NCBI RefSeq assembly: GCF_003347595.2
Contig: NZ_QCZK02000038.1
Coordinates: 62,001-126,000 of the forward strand
Reading direction: 5' to 3'
DNA from: Botryobacter ruber
Lineage (GTDB): Bacteria; Bacteroidota; Bacteroidia; Cytophagales; Hymenobacteraceae
Length of the DNA: 64,000 nt
The notes beneath the pieces were generated by a model. That model made no database searches and was not told the origin of the DNA. It worked only from the letters and a program-made list of their open reading frames with translations. The position numbers and the translations under genes were made by a program. Shown here piece after piece: positions 26,931 through 35,173 of the stretch. Position 1 is the stretch's first letter. Each line of letters begins with the position of its first letter.

Positions 26931-27638
26931 ATGACACCGTTCTTATTACAAATTACGCAAACTGCGCCTGCAGATACTGCTTCTACGCTTGCTACTGCCA
27001 CTGAGCCGGCAGATACCTCTGTCGAACTGATTGACCTTGCCCTGGCCGGTGGCTGGGCCATGATCCCGCTGGCGTTGTTGTCGCTGGTGGCTGTCTATAT
27101 TTTTGTGGAGCGCTACCTGACGCTGAAAAAAGCCGCTAAAAACCCTGAAGGCTTCCGGGACCGCATCAAGAGCATGGTGCTGGCCGGCGATATAAACGGT
27201 GCCAAAATGCTGTGTTCGCACACCGGAACCCCGGTTTCCAAAATGCTGGAGAAAGGTATAACCAAAATCGGAACGCCGTTAAAGAACATTGAGACGTCTA
27301 TCGAGAATACCGGTAAAATCGAGATCAGCCGCCTGGAGAAAAACCTTTCTGCACTAGCCACCATAGCCGGTGCTGCTCCTATGCTGGGCTTCCTGGGTAC
27401 GGTAACCGGTATGATCCAGGCTTTTATCGCCATTGCACAGGCCGAAGGTTCTGTTAGCCCGCAGCTGCTGTCGGCTGGTATCTACCAGGCCATGGTAACT
27501 ACGGCTACCGGTCTGATCATTGGTCTGCCTGCCTATGTAGGGTACAACTACCTGGTGTCTAAAATCGACAGCATTGTGCACGAAATGGAATACACTTCCA
27601 TCGAATTTATTGATCTGTTACAAGAACCACAGCTTTAA
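26931..27638 (+). CDS. exbB: MotA/TolQ/ExbB proton channel family protein
   Basis: This 235-residue inner membrane protein has its first membrane segment at about residues 35-55 (AMIPLALLSLVAVYIFVERYL). A cytoplasmic region with ISRLEKNLSALATIAGAAPMLGFLGTVTGMIQAF follows, the hallmark of the TolQ/ExbB channel, and a last segment near YQAMVTTATGLIIGLPAYVGYNY. With ExbD it uses the proton gradient to drive TonB. The ATG at 26931 follows the previous stop at once; an upstream frame from 26838 overlaps the SPOR gene and is not used. ExbD starts 2 bases after its stop. Confidence 0.94.
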   Translation: MTPFLLQITQTAPADTASTLATATEPADTSVELIDLALAGGWAMIPLALLSLVAVYIFVERYLTLKKAAKNPEGFRDRIKSMVLAGDINGAKMLCSHTGTPVSKMLEKGITKIGTPLKNIETSIENTGKIEISRLEKNLSALATIAGAAPMLGFLGTVTGMIQAFIAIAQAEGSVSPQLLSAGIYQAMVTTATGLIIGLPAYVGYNYLVSKIDSIVHEMEYTSIEFIDLLQEPQL

Positions 27639-27640
27639 GA

Positions 27641-28036
27641 ATGAACTTACGCTCTAAAAACAGGATCAATGCCGAGTTCAGCATGTCGTCCATGACCGAC
27701 ATTATTTTCCTGTTGCTTATATTTTTCATGCTTACCTCCAACTTCGTTACACCCACCGGACTCCCCGTGAGCCTGCCCAAAAGCTCGGTGTCCAATATTG
27801 TAATGGAGAAAATCAGCGTGACCATCACGGAGGATTTAACCTACGCCCTAAACGGCGATCCGATCGCTTTTGAGGAGCTGCAGCCACAATTGGCAGCACT
27901 TTTGCAGGGAACAGAAGAAGGGGTTGTGGTGTTACATGTAGACAAGACGGTGCCGGTGGAGAACCTGGTAAAGGTGGCAAGTATCGCCGCCAACCTGAAT
28001 GCAAAAGTAACGCTGGCCACCGAGCCTGAAAAGTAA
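27641..28036 (+). CDS. exbD: Biopolymer transporter ExbD/TolR
   Basis: This 131-residue protein has a short cytoplasmic tail (MNLRSKNRINAEFSMSSMTDI), then one membrane segment (IIFLLLIFFMLTSNFV). The conserved membrane Asp lies in SMTDIIFLLL. A periplasmic domain follows. It pairs with the ExbB homologue encoded 2 bases upstream. ExbD and TolR cannot be separated with certainty, but the TonB homologue downstream favours ExbD. Confidence 0.93.
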   Translation: MNLRSKNRINAEFSMSSMTDIIFLLLIFFMLTSNFVTPTGLPVSLPKSSVSNIVMEKISVTITEDLTYALNGDPIAFEELQPQLAALLQGTEEGVVVLHVDKTVPVENLVKVASIAANLNAKVTLATEPEK

Positions 28037-28048
28037 AGCCTTAAAACT

Positions 28049-28960
28049 ATGGATGTAGCCTTATCACATAACGAAGAAGAGAAGAATAAGCGGATAGCAG
28101 CCATCGTGAGTGTGGTGCTGCATGCGCTTATTGTGCTGCTTCTGTTTTACCTGCTGGCTTACCGCCCGCAAGGAGAGCCGGCTGAAGATATTGGTATTGA
28201 GCTTAACCTGGGGATGTCGGAAGTAGGGAGTGGAAATGTACAGACCACGGCCATGCCGAACGAGTCGAAGAATGTGCAGGACAGCAAACCGGCTCCCACA
28301 CAGCCCGATCCGGCACCGGAACCCAAACCTGCCGCCGCTGCTGCTACGCCTGTAACGCCGGTAGAAACGCCTAAAGTCGTGACCACGACCGCCGAGTCGC
28401 CGGTAACGATGAAGGAGGAAGTAAAGCCGCAGCCAAAACCACAGCCGCAGCCAAAAGAAGTTGTTAAAAAGGAACCGGAGAAGCCGGTAGAAGAGCCTAA
28501 AAAAGAACCGGAGAAGCCACGTTCCCTGTACCCGGGCAAGCCTACCGAAAGCACCGGCACGGGTAAAAGCGGCACCTCCGATCTGGCAACCGGCAACAAC
28601 AACGGTGACGACGTAAACAAAGTCGGCGACAAAGGTTCACCGGATGGGAAGATTGATGCCAAAGCCCTGTACGGCAAGGCAGGCGGTGGCGCCGGTGGTC
28701 TGGATATGGCCGGCTGGCGTTACGAAATCGAACCGAAACGTGACCCGTACAGCAACGAGACTGGTATCGTAAAATTCCGCATCACCATTAACGGCGACGG
28801 AGAACTGGTAAACATCTCGACTATCGAAAGTAACGTTTCGCCGCATGTGAAGAAGTGGTACGAAGACCAGCTACGGAAAACCAACTTTGTGCGCACCGGT
28901 GGCAGCAGCTCCGGCGCAGGTGCAACAGGTACCGTAACCTTCGTTATCCGTTCCAACTAA
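28049..28960 (+). CDS. Energy transducer TonB-like protein
   Basis: This 303-residue protein has an N-terminal membrane anchor (IVSVVLHALIVLLLFYLLAY). A long Pro/Lys/Glu-rich linker follows (repeats of KPQPKPQP and KEPEKP), as in TonB. The C-terminal domain of about 90 residues (GWRYEIEPKRDPYSNETGIV to TVTFVIRSN) is a divergent TonB C-terminal fold. It would carry energy from ExbB/ExbD across the periplasm to an outer membrane partner, plausibly the barrel in this operon. The linker is shaped by Pro-rich repeats rather than by R1 copies. Confidence 0.88.
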   Translation: MDVALSHNEEEKNKRIAAIVSVVLHALIVLLLFYLLAYRPQGEPAEDIGIELNLGMSEVGSGNVQTTAMPNESKNVQDSKPAPTQPDPAPEPKPAAAAATPVTPVETPKVVTTTAESPVTMKEEVKPQPKPQPQPKEVVKKEPEKPVEEPKKEPEKPRSLYPGKPTESTGTGKSGTSDLATGNNNGDDVNKVGDKGSPDGKIDAKALYGKAGGGAGGLDMAGWRYEIEPKRDPYSNETGIVKFRITINGDGELVNISTIESNVSPHVKKWYEDQLRKTNFVRTGGSSSGAGATGTVTFVIRSN

Positions 28961-28977
28961 AGAAGTAAATTTTATTC

Positions 28978-30270
28978 ATGACCTACCAGGAGTGTCTTGA
29001 TTACCTGTACCAGCAATTGCCGATGTTTCAACGCATCGGCAATGCTGCTTTTAAGAAGAACCTCGACAATACCATTGCCCTCTGCCAGGCCATGGGGCAG
29101 CCCCAGCACCAGTTTAAAAGCATCCACGTGGCCGGTACCAACGGCAAGGGGAGCAGTTCGCACATGCTGGCAGCCATCCTTCAAAGCGCAGGCTACAAAA
29201 CCGGCCTCTACACCTCGCCGCACCTGAAAAATTTTACGGAACGGGTGCGCGTAAACGGTACAGAACTGCCGCAGGACTACCTGGTGCGGTTTGTGGAGCA
29301 GTACAGGGCTTTGTTTGAGCAGGTGCAGCCATCCTTTTTTGAAATGACCGTGGCGCTGGCCTTCCGCTATTTTGCCGATGAGCAGGTAGACGTGGCGGTG
29401 ATTGAAGTTGGCTTAGGGGGCAGGCTCGATTCCACCAACATCATCCAGCCGGAAGTGTCGCTCATCACGAACATCGGCTACGATCACCAGTCGCTGCTCG
29501 GCGACACGCTGCAGGCCATTGCGGGCGAAAAAGCAGGCATCATCAAGCCAGCCACACCTGCCGTTATCAGTACGAAACAACCTGAGTTGGTCTCTGTCTT
29601 TACCCGGAAAGCCTCGCAGGAAGAAGCGCCCTTGTATTTTGCCACCGATCACGTGCAGGTAGCGCTGCTGGAAAGTAGCCTGGAAAAGCAGGTGTTCGAG
29701 GTGAAGAAAGAAAACAAGCCCTGGCTGCCGCAGCTCGAACTGGACCTGGCCGGGATTTACCAGCAATTTAACTTACCCGGCGTTTTGCAGACAATTACTG
29801 TACTGCAGGAGCAGGGCTTTGCGATTCCGGAAGCTGCTATACGCAAAGGCCTTTCCCATACCAAACAATTAACCGGTTTAAAGGGTAGGTGGCAGGTGCT
29901 TGGGCAGGAACCGCTAATCGTGTGCGATACGGGTCATAACGAAGATGGCATCCGGCAAATAGTGGCACAGCTGCAGTCACTACACCCACAGCAGGTGCAC
30001 ATGGTGTTCGGTGCCGTGAACGACAAAGACATCAGCAGCATTTTGCAGCTGCTGCCCAAAAGCTACACCTATTACTTCTGCCAGGCCAGTTTACCGCGGG
30101 CACTTCCTGTTTCTGACCTTAAAGAAAAGGCCGAAGCGGCAGGTTTGCACGGAGAAGCTTACCCGACAGTAGGAGAGGCCATCCGGGCTGCCAAAGCAAA
30201 TGCAGCTCCGGATGAGGTAATTTTTATCGGAGGTAGTACCTTTGTGGTCGCAGAAATTGAAGAATTATAA
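28978..30270 (+). CDS. folC: Folylpolyglutamate synthase / dihydrofolate synthase
   Basis: This 430-residue Mur-ligase family protein has the ATP-binding loop HVAGTNGKGSSSHMLAAIL at about residues 43-60. Further family motifs are SPHLKNFTERVRVNG and IEVGLGGRLDSTN, with GHNEDG late in the protein. It adds glutamate to folates and may also make dihydrofolate from dihydropteroate. It lies 17 bases after the TonB gene and 2 bases before trmB, so it appears to be carried as the tail of the operon. No functional link to the envelope genes is evident. Confidence 0.95.
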   Translation: MTYQECLDYLYQQLPMFQRIGNAAFKKNLDNTIALCQAMGQPQHQFKSIHVAGTNGKGSSSHMLAAILQSAGYKTGLYTSPHLKNFTERVRVNGTELPQDYLVRFVEQYRALFEQVQPSFFEMTVALAFRYFADEQVDVAVIEVGLGGRLDSTNIIQPEVSLITNIGYDHQSLLGDTLQAIAGEKAGIIKPATPAVISTKQPELVSVFTRKASQEEAPLYFATDHVQVALLESSLEKQVFEVKKENKPWLPQLELDLAGIYQQFNLPGVLQTITVLQEQGFAIPEAAIRKGLSHTKQLTGLKGRWQVLGQEPLIVCDTGHNEDGIRQIVAQLQSLHPQQVHMVFGAVNDKDISSILQLLPKSYTYYFCQASLPRALPVSDLKEKAEAAGLHGEAYPTVGEAIRAAKANAAPDEVIFIGGSTFVVAEIEEL

Positions 30271-30272
30271 CC

Positions 30273-30932
30273 ATGTCGAGATCGAAGCTCAAAAAATTCA
30301 GTGAAATAGCAGAACGCGAGAACGTGCTGGAGGCAGGCAATGAGCTGTACGGCCAGCTGCCCGGCAAGTGGCGCGACGTACAGTTTGAAAACAATAACCC
30401 GCTCATCTTAGAAATCGGTTGCGGTCGCGGCGAATATACCGTGGGCATGGCACGCCTGTTCCCCGACAAAAACTTTATCGGGGTCGACATCAAAGGTGCC
30501 CGGTTATGGAAGGGCAGCACCATGGCAATGGCTGAAGAACTGGACAACGTAGCCTTCCTGCGCGTATTCGTGGAGCAGATAACCGAACATTTCGTGCCCG
30601 GCGAGGTGGATGAGATCTGGATTACCTTCCCCGACCCCCGGCCCCGCGACCGCGACATCAAGCGCAGGCTTACCTCTCCGCGTTTCCTGCAACTCTACAA
30701 AGAGCTGCTGAAACCGGAAGGCAAAGTGCACCTGAAAACAGATAACCAGGACCTGTTCGACTACACGCTGGAAGTATTGCAGCAGGAAGTTCCGGTAAAA
30801 GACTTGCTGCACACAACTGATCTGTACCAGTCTGATCTGCAGGAGCACACCATGGGCATTTACACCACCTACGAGCAGCGGTACCTGCAGGAAGGCATAA
30901 AAATCAAATACCTCCAGTTCAGGTTCAGCTAA
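30273..30932 (+). CDS. trmB: tRNA (guanine-N7-)-methyltransferase
   Basis: This 219-residue protein has the SAM-binding motif LEIGCGRGEYTVGMARLFP near residue 49 and the TrmB signature DEIWITFPDPRPRDRD followed by LKTDNQ. It methylates G46 in the variable loop of many tRNAs. It starts 2 bases after folC and closes the operon. No classical terminator follows; instead an R1 inverted pair lies 37 bases downstream. Confidence 0.95.
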   Translation: MSRSKLKKFSEIAERENVLEAGNELYGQLPGKWRDVQFENNNPLILEIGCGRGEYTVGMARLFPDKNFIGVDIKGARLWKGSTMAMAEELDNVAFLRVFVEQITEHFVPGEVDEIWITFPDPRPRDRDIKRRLTSPRFLQLYKELLKPEGKVHLKTDNQDLFDYTLEVLQQEVPVKDLLHTTDLYQSDLQEHTMGIYTTYEQRYLQEGIKIKYLQFRFS

Positions 30933-30968
30933 CAAAAATCCCCGGTTCGTTATTTACACCCTGTTTTT

Positions 30969-31002
30969 GAGCAGCTAAGGGAGTGGTGACTGTGGCAGCA
31001 GA
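30969..31002 (+). repeat. R1 interspersed repeat, copy 10 (+)
   Basis: GAGCAGCTAAGGGAGTGGTG then ACTGTGGCAGCAGA followed by a T run. The part at 30974-30988 is an exact 15-bp complement of 31046-31060 in copy 11, giving a stem with a 57-base loop. Confidence 0.75.
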
Positions 31003-31030
31003 TTTTTTTCAGGTGTAGAAAAGAAAATTG

Positions 31031-31061
31031 TTCTGCACCCTTTGCCACCACTCCCTTAGCA
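31031..31061 (-). repeat. R1 interspersed repeat, copy 11 (-)
   Basis: Inverted partner of copy 10. On the minus strand TGCTAAGGGAGTGGTGGC then AAAGGGTGCAGAA. Confidence 0.75.
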
Positions 31062-31094
31062 CATGCTTTGCTGCAGATGGTGTTATTATTTCTC

Positions 31095-31619
31095 CTATCC
31101 GGCCAAAGCTAAGTTTTCTTTTTCTGTTTTTCGGGTGCTGGCAGTCGTATTTGTAAGGCACAGGTTGTAAATCAGCCGGACCATAGACAAGGAGTAGTCG
31201 GTGATGACACAGTTCTGTTGCTCCGCATTGATCAGGGCCTTGCTGCTGCCGAGGTTAAATTTACCCAGTTCCAGCACCTCGTTAAAGGTCTGTTGCAGTA
31301 GTGTAAGCGCTTTAAAAGACACCTCGTTGTAGAGCATCGGAATGACCTCACAAACGGCATAGCCCCCTTTTTGGCGCTCTTTGGCTATCATGTGGCACAG
31401 CGATTCCGTATTTATTTTATCCAGATCGGAGATAATCACGAAAAATATATTGTTTCCTGCAGGTGAAGTGCTGGCGTAATGCATATTACGCGCAATGGTA
31501 GCATATTGGCGAAACTCCTCATCTTTCAGAATTTTGTTATGGATTTTATAAGCAAGGGCACCCGAGGCAATCAGGTTAAAATCTTTACCTGGTGTAGTAA
31601 TTTTAGAAAAATGTAACAT
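31095..31619 (-). CDS. Uncharacterised protein
   Basis: I do not recognise this 174-residue protein. Starting at MLHFSKITTPGKDFNLIASGAL it has no signal peptide or membrane segment. It looks like a mixed alpha/beta cytoplasmic protein, with a strand-like NNIFFVIISDLDKI in the middle and a helical FKALTLLQQTFNEVLELGKFNL later. It contains four Cys but no CxxC motif. The frame is open up to 31715, but the extra N-terminus looks unlike coding sequence. It lies alone between the R1 pair and a long AT-rich gap, so context gives no function. Confidence 0.6.
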   Translation of the reverse strand: MLHFSKITTPGKDFNLIASGALAYKIHNKILKDEEFRQYATIARNMHYASTSPAGNNIFFVIISDLDKINTESLCHMIAKERQKGGYAVCEVIPMLYNEVSFKALTLLQQTFNEVLELGKFNLGSSKALINAEQQNCVITDYSLSMVRLIYNLCLTNTTASTRKTEKENLALAG

Positions 31620-32374
31620 ATGTATAGCTGATTTTTGACAAAAAATAGACATTTGGCCTGGTAACTTGTTTAGGCACAGTAATATGAAAACAACATGTTC
31701 CGGTTCAACTCTCAATAAAAATTATCAACGGTGTAGGGCTGCCAACTTAATCTGAAGAAGCAGCAGGTTCGTTTGAATGTTTTAATTCAAAATATATCAT
31801 AAAATAATATAAATTTTTATCCGTCTGACTTTCACTATTTTACGATTTTCTCAGCAAAAGTTGACTTAATCCCTGAACCGCTTGTCCAGCGTCTTTTAAA
31901 AAAGGGTAAAGCATTGATTTTAAGGAGTAAACAATACTTTTTTTTGACTGTATTATTTTACTGGTGGTGCTAAGCGGAGGAGGGGTTCTATAATATTTAA
32001 TTTTTAATATGAAATTAATTTTATAATAAATTTAAATATTAGGTTTTAGGTAAAGCCTTGTCGTGGGTGTTACTGCTCAAGTTACCGCTGGTGATTCCTG
32101 TGCCGGTCAGGATCATTTCAGGTGTAGGGAACGCTGCTTAAACAGGTTGCCGCCGTGCTAAATCAGAAAATAACAGGAACTTAGCTTTAGTCATTTATTA
32201 TCCGTACCTTTGCACCCGATTTGGGAACAGTCTGATTTAATTACTGTATAACTGGATACTCCATCTGATAATTTGGCTAACTGGTTGTTTTATTTCTTCG
32301 TTTCGCTCTTAATTACGTAAGAGAAAGATTAAAAAGCAGGCTGCCTCCAGATAGATGTATATTAAGTATAACAG
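31620..32374. other. Long AT-rich intergenic region with the helicase promoter
   Basis: There is no gene across about 750 bases. The left two thirds are AT-rich with runs such as AATATTTAATTTTTAATATG near 31995. The -7 element TACCTTTG at 32205-32212 is an exact match, and the helicase start codon is 163 bases further. The helicase mRNA therefore has a long leader of about 155 bases. Confidence 0.6.
32205..32212 (+). promoter_or_regulatory. -7 element TACCTTTG for the DEAD-box helicase gene
   Basis: Exact TAnnTTTG match. The implied transcription start near 32219 leaves a leader of about 155 bases. Confidence 0.55.
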
Positions 32375-34198
32375 ATGAACAAAATCAGATTTGATGAGCT
32401 TCCGCTTTCGCAGGAAGTACAGCGCGCTATCGCTGACATGGGCTTCGAAGAAGCCTCTCCCATTCAAACAGAAGCCATTCCAGTAGTTTTAGCCGGTCGC
32501 GACATCATTGGGCAGGCACAAACAGGAACGGGTAAAACAGCTGCCTTTGGCATTCCAACCATCGAAAGTATCGACGAGCGTGACCGCAGTGTGCAGGCGC
32601 TTATCCTTTGCCCCACCCGCGAACTGGCTATCCAGGTGTCCGGCGAAATTCAGAAACTAGCGAAATATAAACCAGGTATCAGTGTTGTTCCTATTTATGG
32701 CGGACAACCTTACGAGCGCCAGCTGCGTGCCCTGAAACAGGGGGTGCAGATTGTTATCGGAACGCCGGGCCGCGTAATGGACCATATCGAACGTGGTACC
32801 CTGATGCTGGATAATGTCAGGAAGATCATCCTGGACGAAGCCGATGAGATGCTCGACATGGGCTTCCGCGAAGATATTGAGTTTGTGCTGTCCCGCATTC
32901 CGGAAGAGCGGCAGACCATCTTTTTCTCGGCCACCATGTCCAAGCCTATCATGGAGCTGACCAAGGCCTACCAGACCGATCCGGTGCTGGTAAAAGTGGT
33001 GCACCAGGAGCTTACTGTTGAGAACATAGACCAGGTGTATTTCGAGGTTCGCAGCAACATGAAGACGGAAGTGCTTTCGCGCCTGCTCGACATGTACAAC
33101 CTGAAATCGGTTATCATTTTCTGTAATACCAAACGGATGGTAGACGAGCTGGTGGCGAACCTGCAGGCACGCGGCTACTTTGCCGACGGGTTGCATGGCG
33201 ACATGAACCAGAACCAGCGTTCCAACGTGATGCAGAAGTTCCGCAACAGCACCCTCGAGATTTTAGTGGCTACCGACGTAGCTGCCCGTGGACTGGATGT
33301 AGAGAACGTGGAAGCCGTATTTAACTACGACCTGCCGCAGGACGAAGAAGCTTACGTGCACCGCATTGGCCGTACAGGTCGTGCCGGTAAGTCCGGTAAA
33401 GCCTTCTCTTTTGTGGGCGGACGTACCGATGTTTATAAACTGAAAGACATCTTACGCTTTACAAAAGCCAAAATTGTGATGCAGCAGGTGCCTACTTACG
33501 AAGACGTAAACGAGATACGCACCAATGTATTCTTTGGCAAAGTAAAAGAAGCATTGGGCAAGGGCTCGCTGACAAAGCAGATTTCGCGCATCGAGCGTTT
33601 CATTACCGAAAACGATGAGTATACCTCGCTTGAGGTAGCGGCAGCGCTCCTGAAAATGAGCATGAAAGAGGCCAAAGCCAAAGAGCAGGGGATGGAAGTG
33701 GAAAAAGGTCTGGGCAAAACCAAAGAAGGCTACGACCGCCTCTTCATTACCATCGGTAAAAAAGACCGCGTACACCCACGCGACATCATAGACCTGCTTT
33801 CTGAGAACACCAACATTCCTGCCAGCAAAGTAGGCGATATCGACCTGTACGATAAGTTCAGCTTTGTGGAAGTGCCAAGCGAGTACACCGCCGACATCGT
33901 GGACAAACTGGGTCGTGTGGAAGTAAATGGCCGCATGGTTAGCATTGAGAAAGCACAGAAAAAAGGCGCAGGCAGTGCCGAAGGCGGAAGAAGCGACAGA
34001 GGCGGCTTTGGTAGCGACAGGGGAGACCGTGGCGACAGAGGTGGTTTCGGTGGTGATCGTGACCGTGGTGGCTTCGGCGGCGACCGGCGCGGCTTTGGTG
34101 GTGGCGGCAGCCGCTTTGGTGGCAGAGGCGACCGCGACCGTGATGGCGGAAGAGGTGACCGTGGCGACAGCCGTGGGTTCCGCAGAAAAAGATTCTAA
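32375..34198 (+). CDS. DEAD-box ATP-dependent RNA helicase (DeaD/CsdA type) with RGG tail
   Basis: This 607-residue helicase has the full DEAD core: Q motif (FEEASPIQTEAIP), AQTGTGKT, PTRELAIQ, TPGRVMD, DEADEMLDMGF, SAT, then domain 2 with ATDVAARGLDV and HRIGRTGRAG. A DbpA-type RNA-binding domain lies at about residues 460-535 (YDRLFITIGKKDRVHPRDIIDLL). A C-terminal tail of about 60 residues is built of Gly/Arg/Asp repeats (RGDRGDRGGFGGDRD). Proteins of this shape help ribosome assembly and mRNA decay, often at low temperature. The long leader fits a cold-regulated mRNA, which is inference. Confidence 0.95.
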   Translation: MNKIRFDELPLSQEVQRAIADMGFEEASPIQTEAIPVVLAGRDIIGQAQTGTGKTAAFGIPTIESIDERDRSVQALILCPTRELAIQVSGEIQKLAKYKPGISVVPIYGGQPYERQLRALKQGVQIVIGTPGRVMDHIERGTLMLDNVRKIILDEADEMLDMGFREDIEFVLSRIPEERQTIFFSATMSKPIMELTKAYQTDPVLVKVVHQELTVENIDQVYFEVRSNMKTEVLSRLLDMYNLKSVIIFCNTKRMVDELVANLQARGYFADGLHGDMNQNQRSNVMQKFRNSTLEILVATDVAARGLDVENVEAVFNYDLPQDEEAYVHRIGRTGRAGKSGKAFSFVGGRTDVYKLKDILRFTKAKIVMQQVPTYEDVNEIRTNVFFGKVKEALGKGSLTKQISRIERFITENDEYTSLEVAAALLKMSMKEAKAKEQGMEVEKGLGKTKEGYDRLFITIGKKDRVHPRDIIDLLSENTNIPASKVGDIDLYDKFSFVEVPSEYTADIVDKLGRVEVNGRMVSIEKAQKKGAGSAEGGRSDRGGFGSDRGDRGDRGGFGGDRDRGGFGGDRRGFGGGGSRFGGRGDRDRDGGRGDRGDSRGFRRKRF

Positions 34199-34232
34199 TT
34201 AGAAAGTGCTTCTAATCAACTGAAAAGCTATG

Positions 34233-34272
34233 ACAGGCCGGTACACAGGTACCGGTCTGTTTTTTTTTTTTG
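34233..34272 (+). terminator. Terminator after the DEAD-box helicase gene
   Basis: ACAGGCCGGTAC and GTACCGGTCTGT form a 12-bp stem (one G-U) with a 4-base loop and a T run of about 13. Confidence 0.9.
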
Positions 34273-34568
34273 CAAAGGCCAAACCTTCCTCAGCACCTGC
34301 CCGTATAATGATATAAAAGGTTGGAAGATTTTTCTGACTATTTAAGCAGTTACTATAAATATGTTTTATAGACTGTAAAATAACTAAGTAGCAACTATTT
34401 TCAGGATATCAGGAGGTAAAACTCAGGAACCTGAAGAGAAAGTAACAACAGTAAAATGTTTGTTACATGTTGCAAACTGGTTTTTAGAGTTTGTGAAGAT
34501 ATAACTGATTTAATAGTCAGAAGTTACAAGCCTGGTATCAGACGGATACCAGGCTTGTTGTTTTTATA
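34273..34568 (+). other. Gene-free region ending in its own terminator; possible small RNA
   Basis: There is no open frame of note in about 260 bases between the helicase terminator and the hairpin at 34527-34557. That hairpin (13-bp perfect stem, loop AGACG, then TTGTTTTTAT) is a good terminator with no upstream gene, since the helicase transcript already ends at 34272. A non-coding RNA ending here is possible. No convincing promoter was found; the closest is AAATGTTTG near 34455. Confidence 0.3.
34527..34568 (+). terminator. Orphan terminator hairpin
   Basis: CAAGCCTGGTATC and GATACCAGGCTTG are exact 13-bp complements, followed by TTGTTTTTAT. Confidence 0.75.
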
Positions 34569-34589
34569 GCCTTCTGAATTTGGTAAAGC

Positions 34590-34617
34590 ACAAAAAAAAG
34601 GAGCCTCAGCTCCTTTT
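34590..34617 (-). terminator. Terminator after the DUF2383 gene
   Basis: On the minus strand AAAAGGAGC and GCTCCTTTT form a 9-bp stem with a 4-base loop, followed by more T residues. Confidence 0.8.
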
Positions 34618-34651
34618 AGTTTAAAATACAGGTAGCAGGTGATCCTGCTTT

Positions 34652-35098
34652 TTACTCTGCAATGTCGCGAAGGGCGCGAATGTGGTCATGTGCCTGCTTC
34701 ACGTCCCGGTACTGTTGCTCCACAACGGCATGCAGTTCGCTGGGGAGGTTTTTATCCAGTGCTTCCTTGTATGCCTTTACAGCATAATCTTCGCCGCGCT
34801 CGCATTCTTCCAGCACCCGCTTTCTGTCGTTAGCCATGATAGCAGACTTTACGTCGATCCAGACACGGTGGAGGGTGCCTTCCAGCGAGCTGGCTTCACT
34901 GTCTGTCTTTCCGAGCTTGTGTAACTGGTCCTGCAGTTCGGTAATCATGCTGTCGCGCTGCACTGCGTATTTTTTGAAGAGGTCTTTCAGGTCCTGGTCC
35001 TTAACATCTTCAGAAGCAGTTTTGTAGCCTTTGGCACCATCTTTACAACGTTCTATCAGGTGGTGCACGGTTGAATAGATTTCTTTGTTAACTTCCAT
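34652..35098 (-). CDS. PA2169-type four-helix-bundle protein (DUF2383)
   Basis: This 148-residue, all-helical protein starts MEVNKEIYSTVHHLIERCKDGAKGY. That pattern, with ALDKNLPSELHAVVEQQYRDVKQAHDHIRALRD near the end, is typical of the PA2169/DUF2383 ferritin-like helix bundles. Glu and His residues on the helices could bind metal, but no full diiron motif is clear. The family is often stress-induced and its biochemical role is unknown. It stands alone with its own terminator. Confidence 0.88.
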   Translation of the reverse strand: MEVNKEIYSTVHHLIERCKDGAKGYKTASEDVKDQDLKDLFKKYAVQRDSMITELQDQLHKLGKTDSEASSLEGTLHRVWIDVKSAIMANDRKRVLEECERGEDYAVKAYKEALDKNLPSELHAVVEQQYRDVKQAHDHIRALRDIAE

Positions 35099-35173
35099 AG
35101 TTTCTTTGGATGATTAGTGTTATCAAAGAGTTACTGCAATTGTTCTGTTTTTGTTGCCGTACGAATCGTTATT

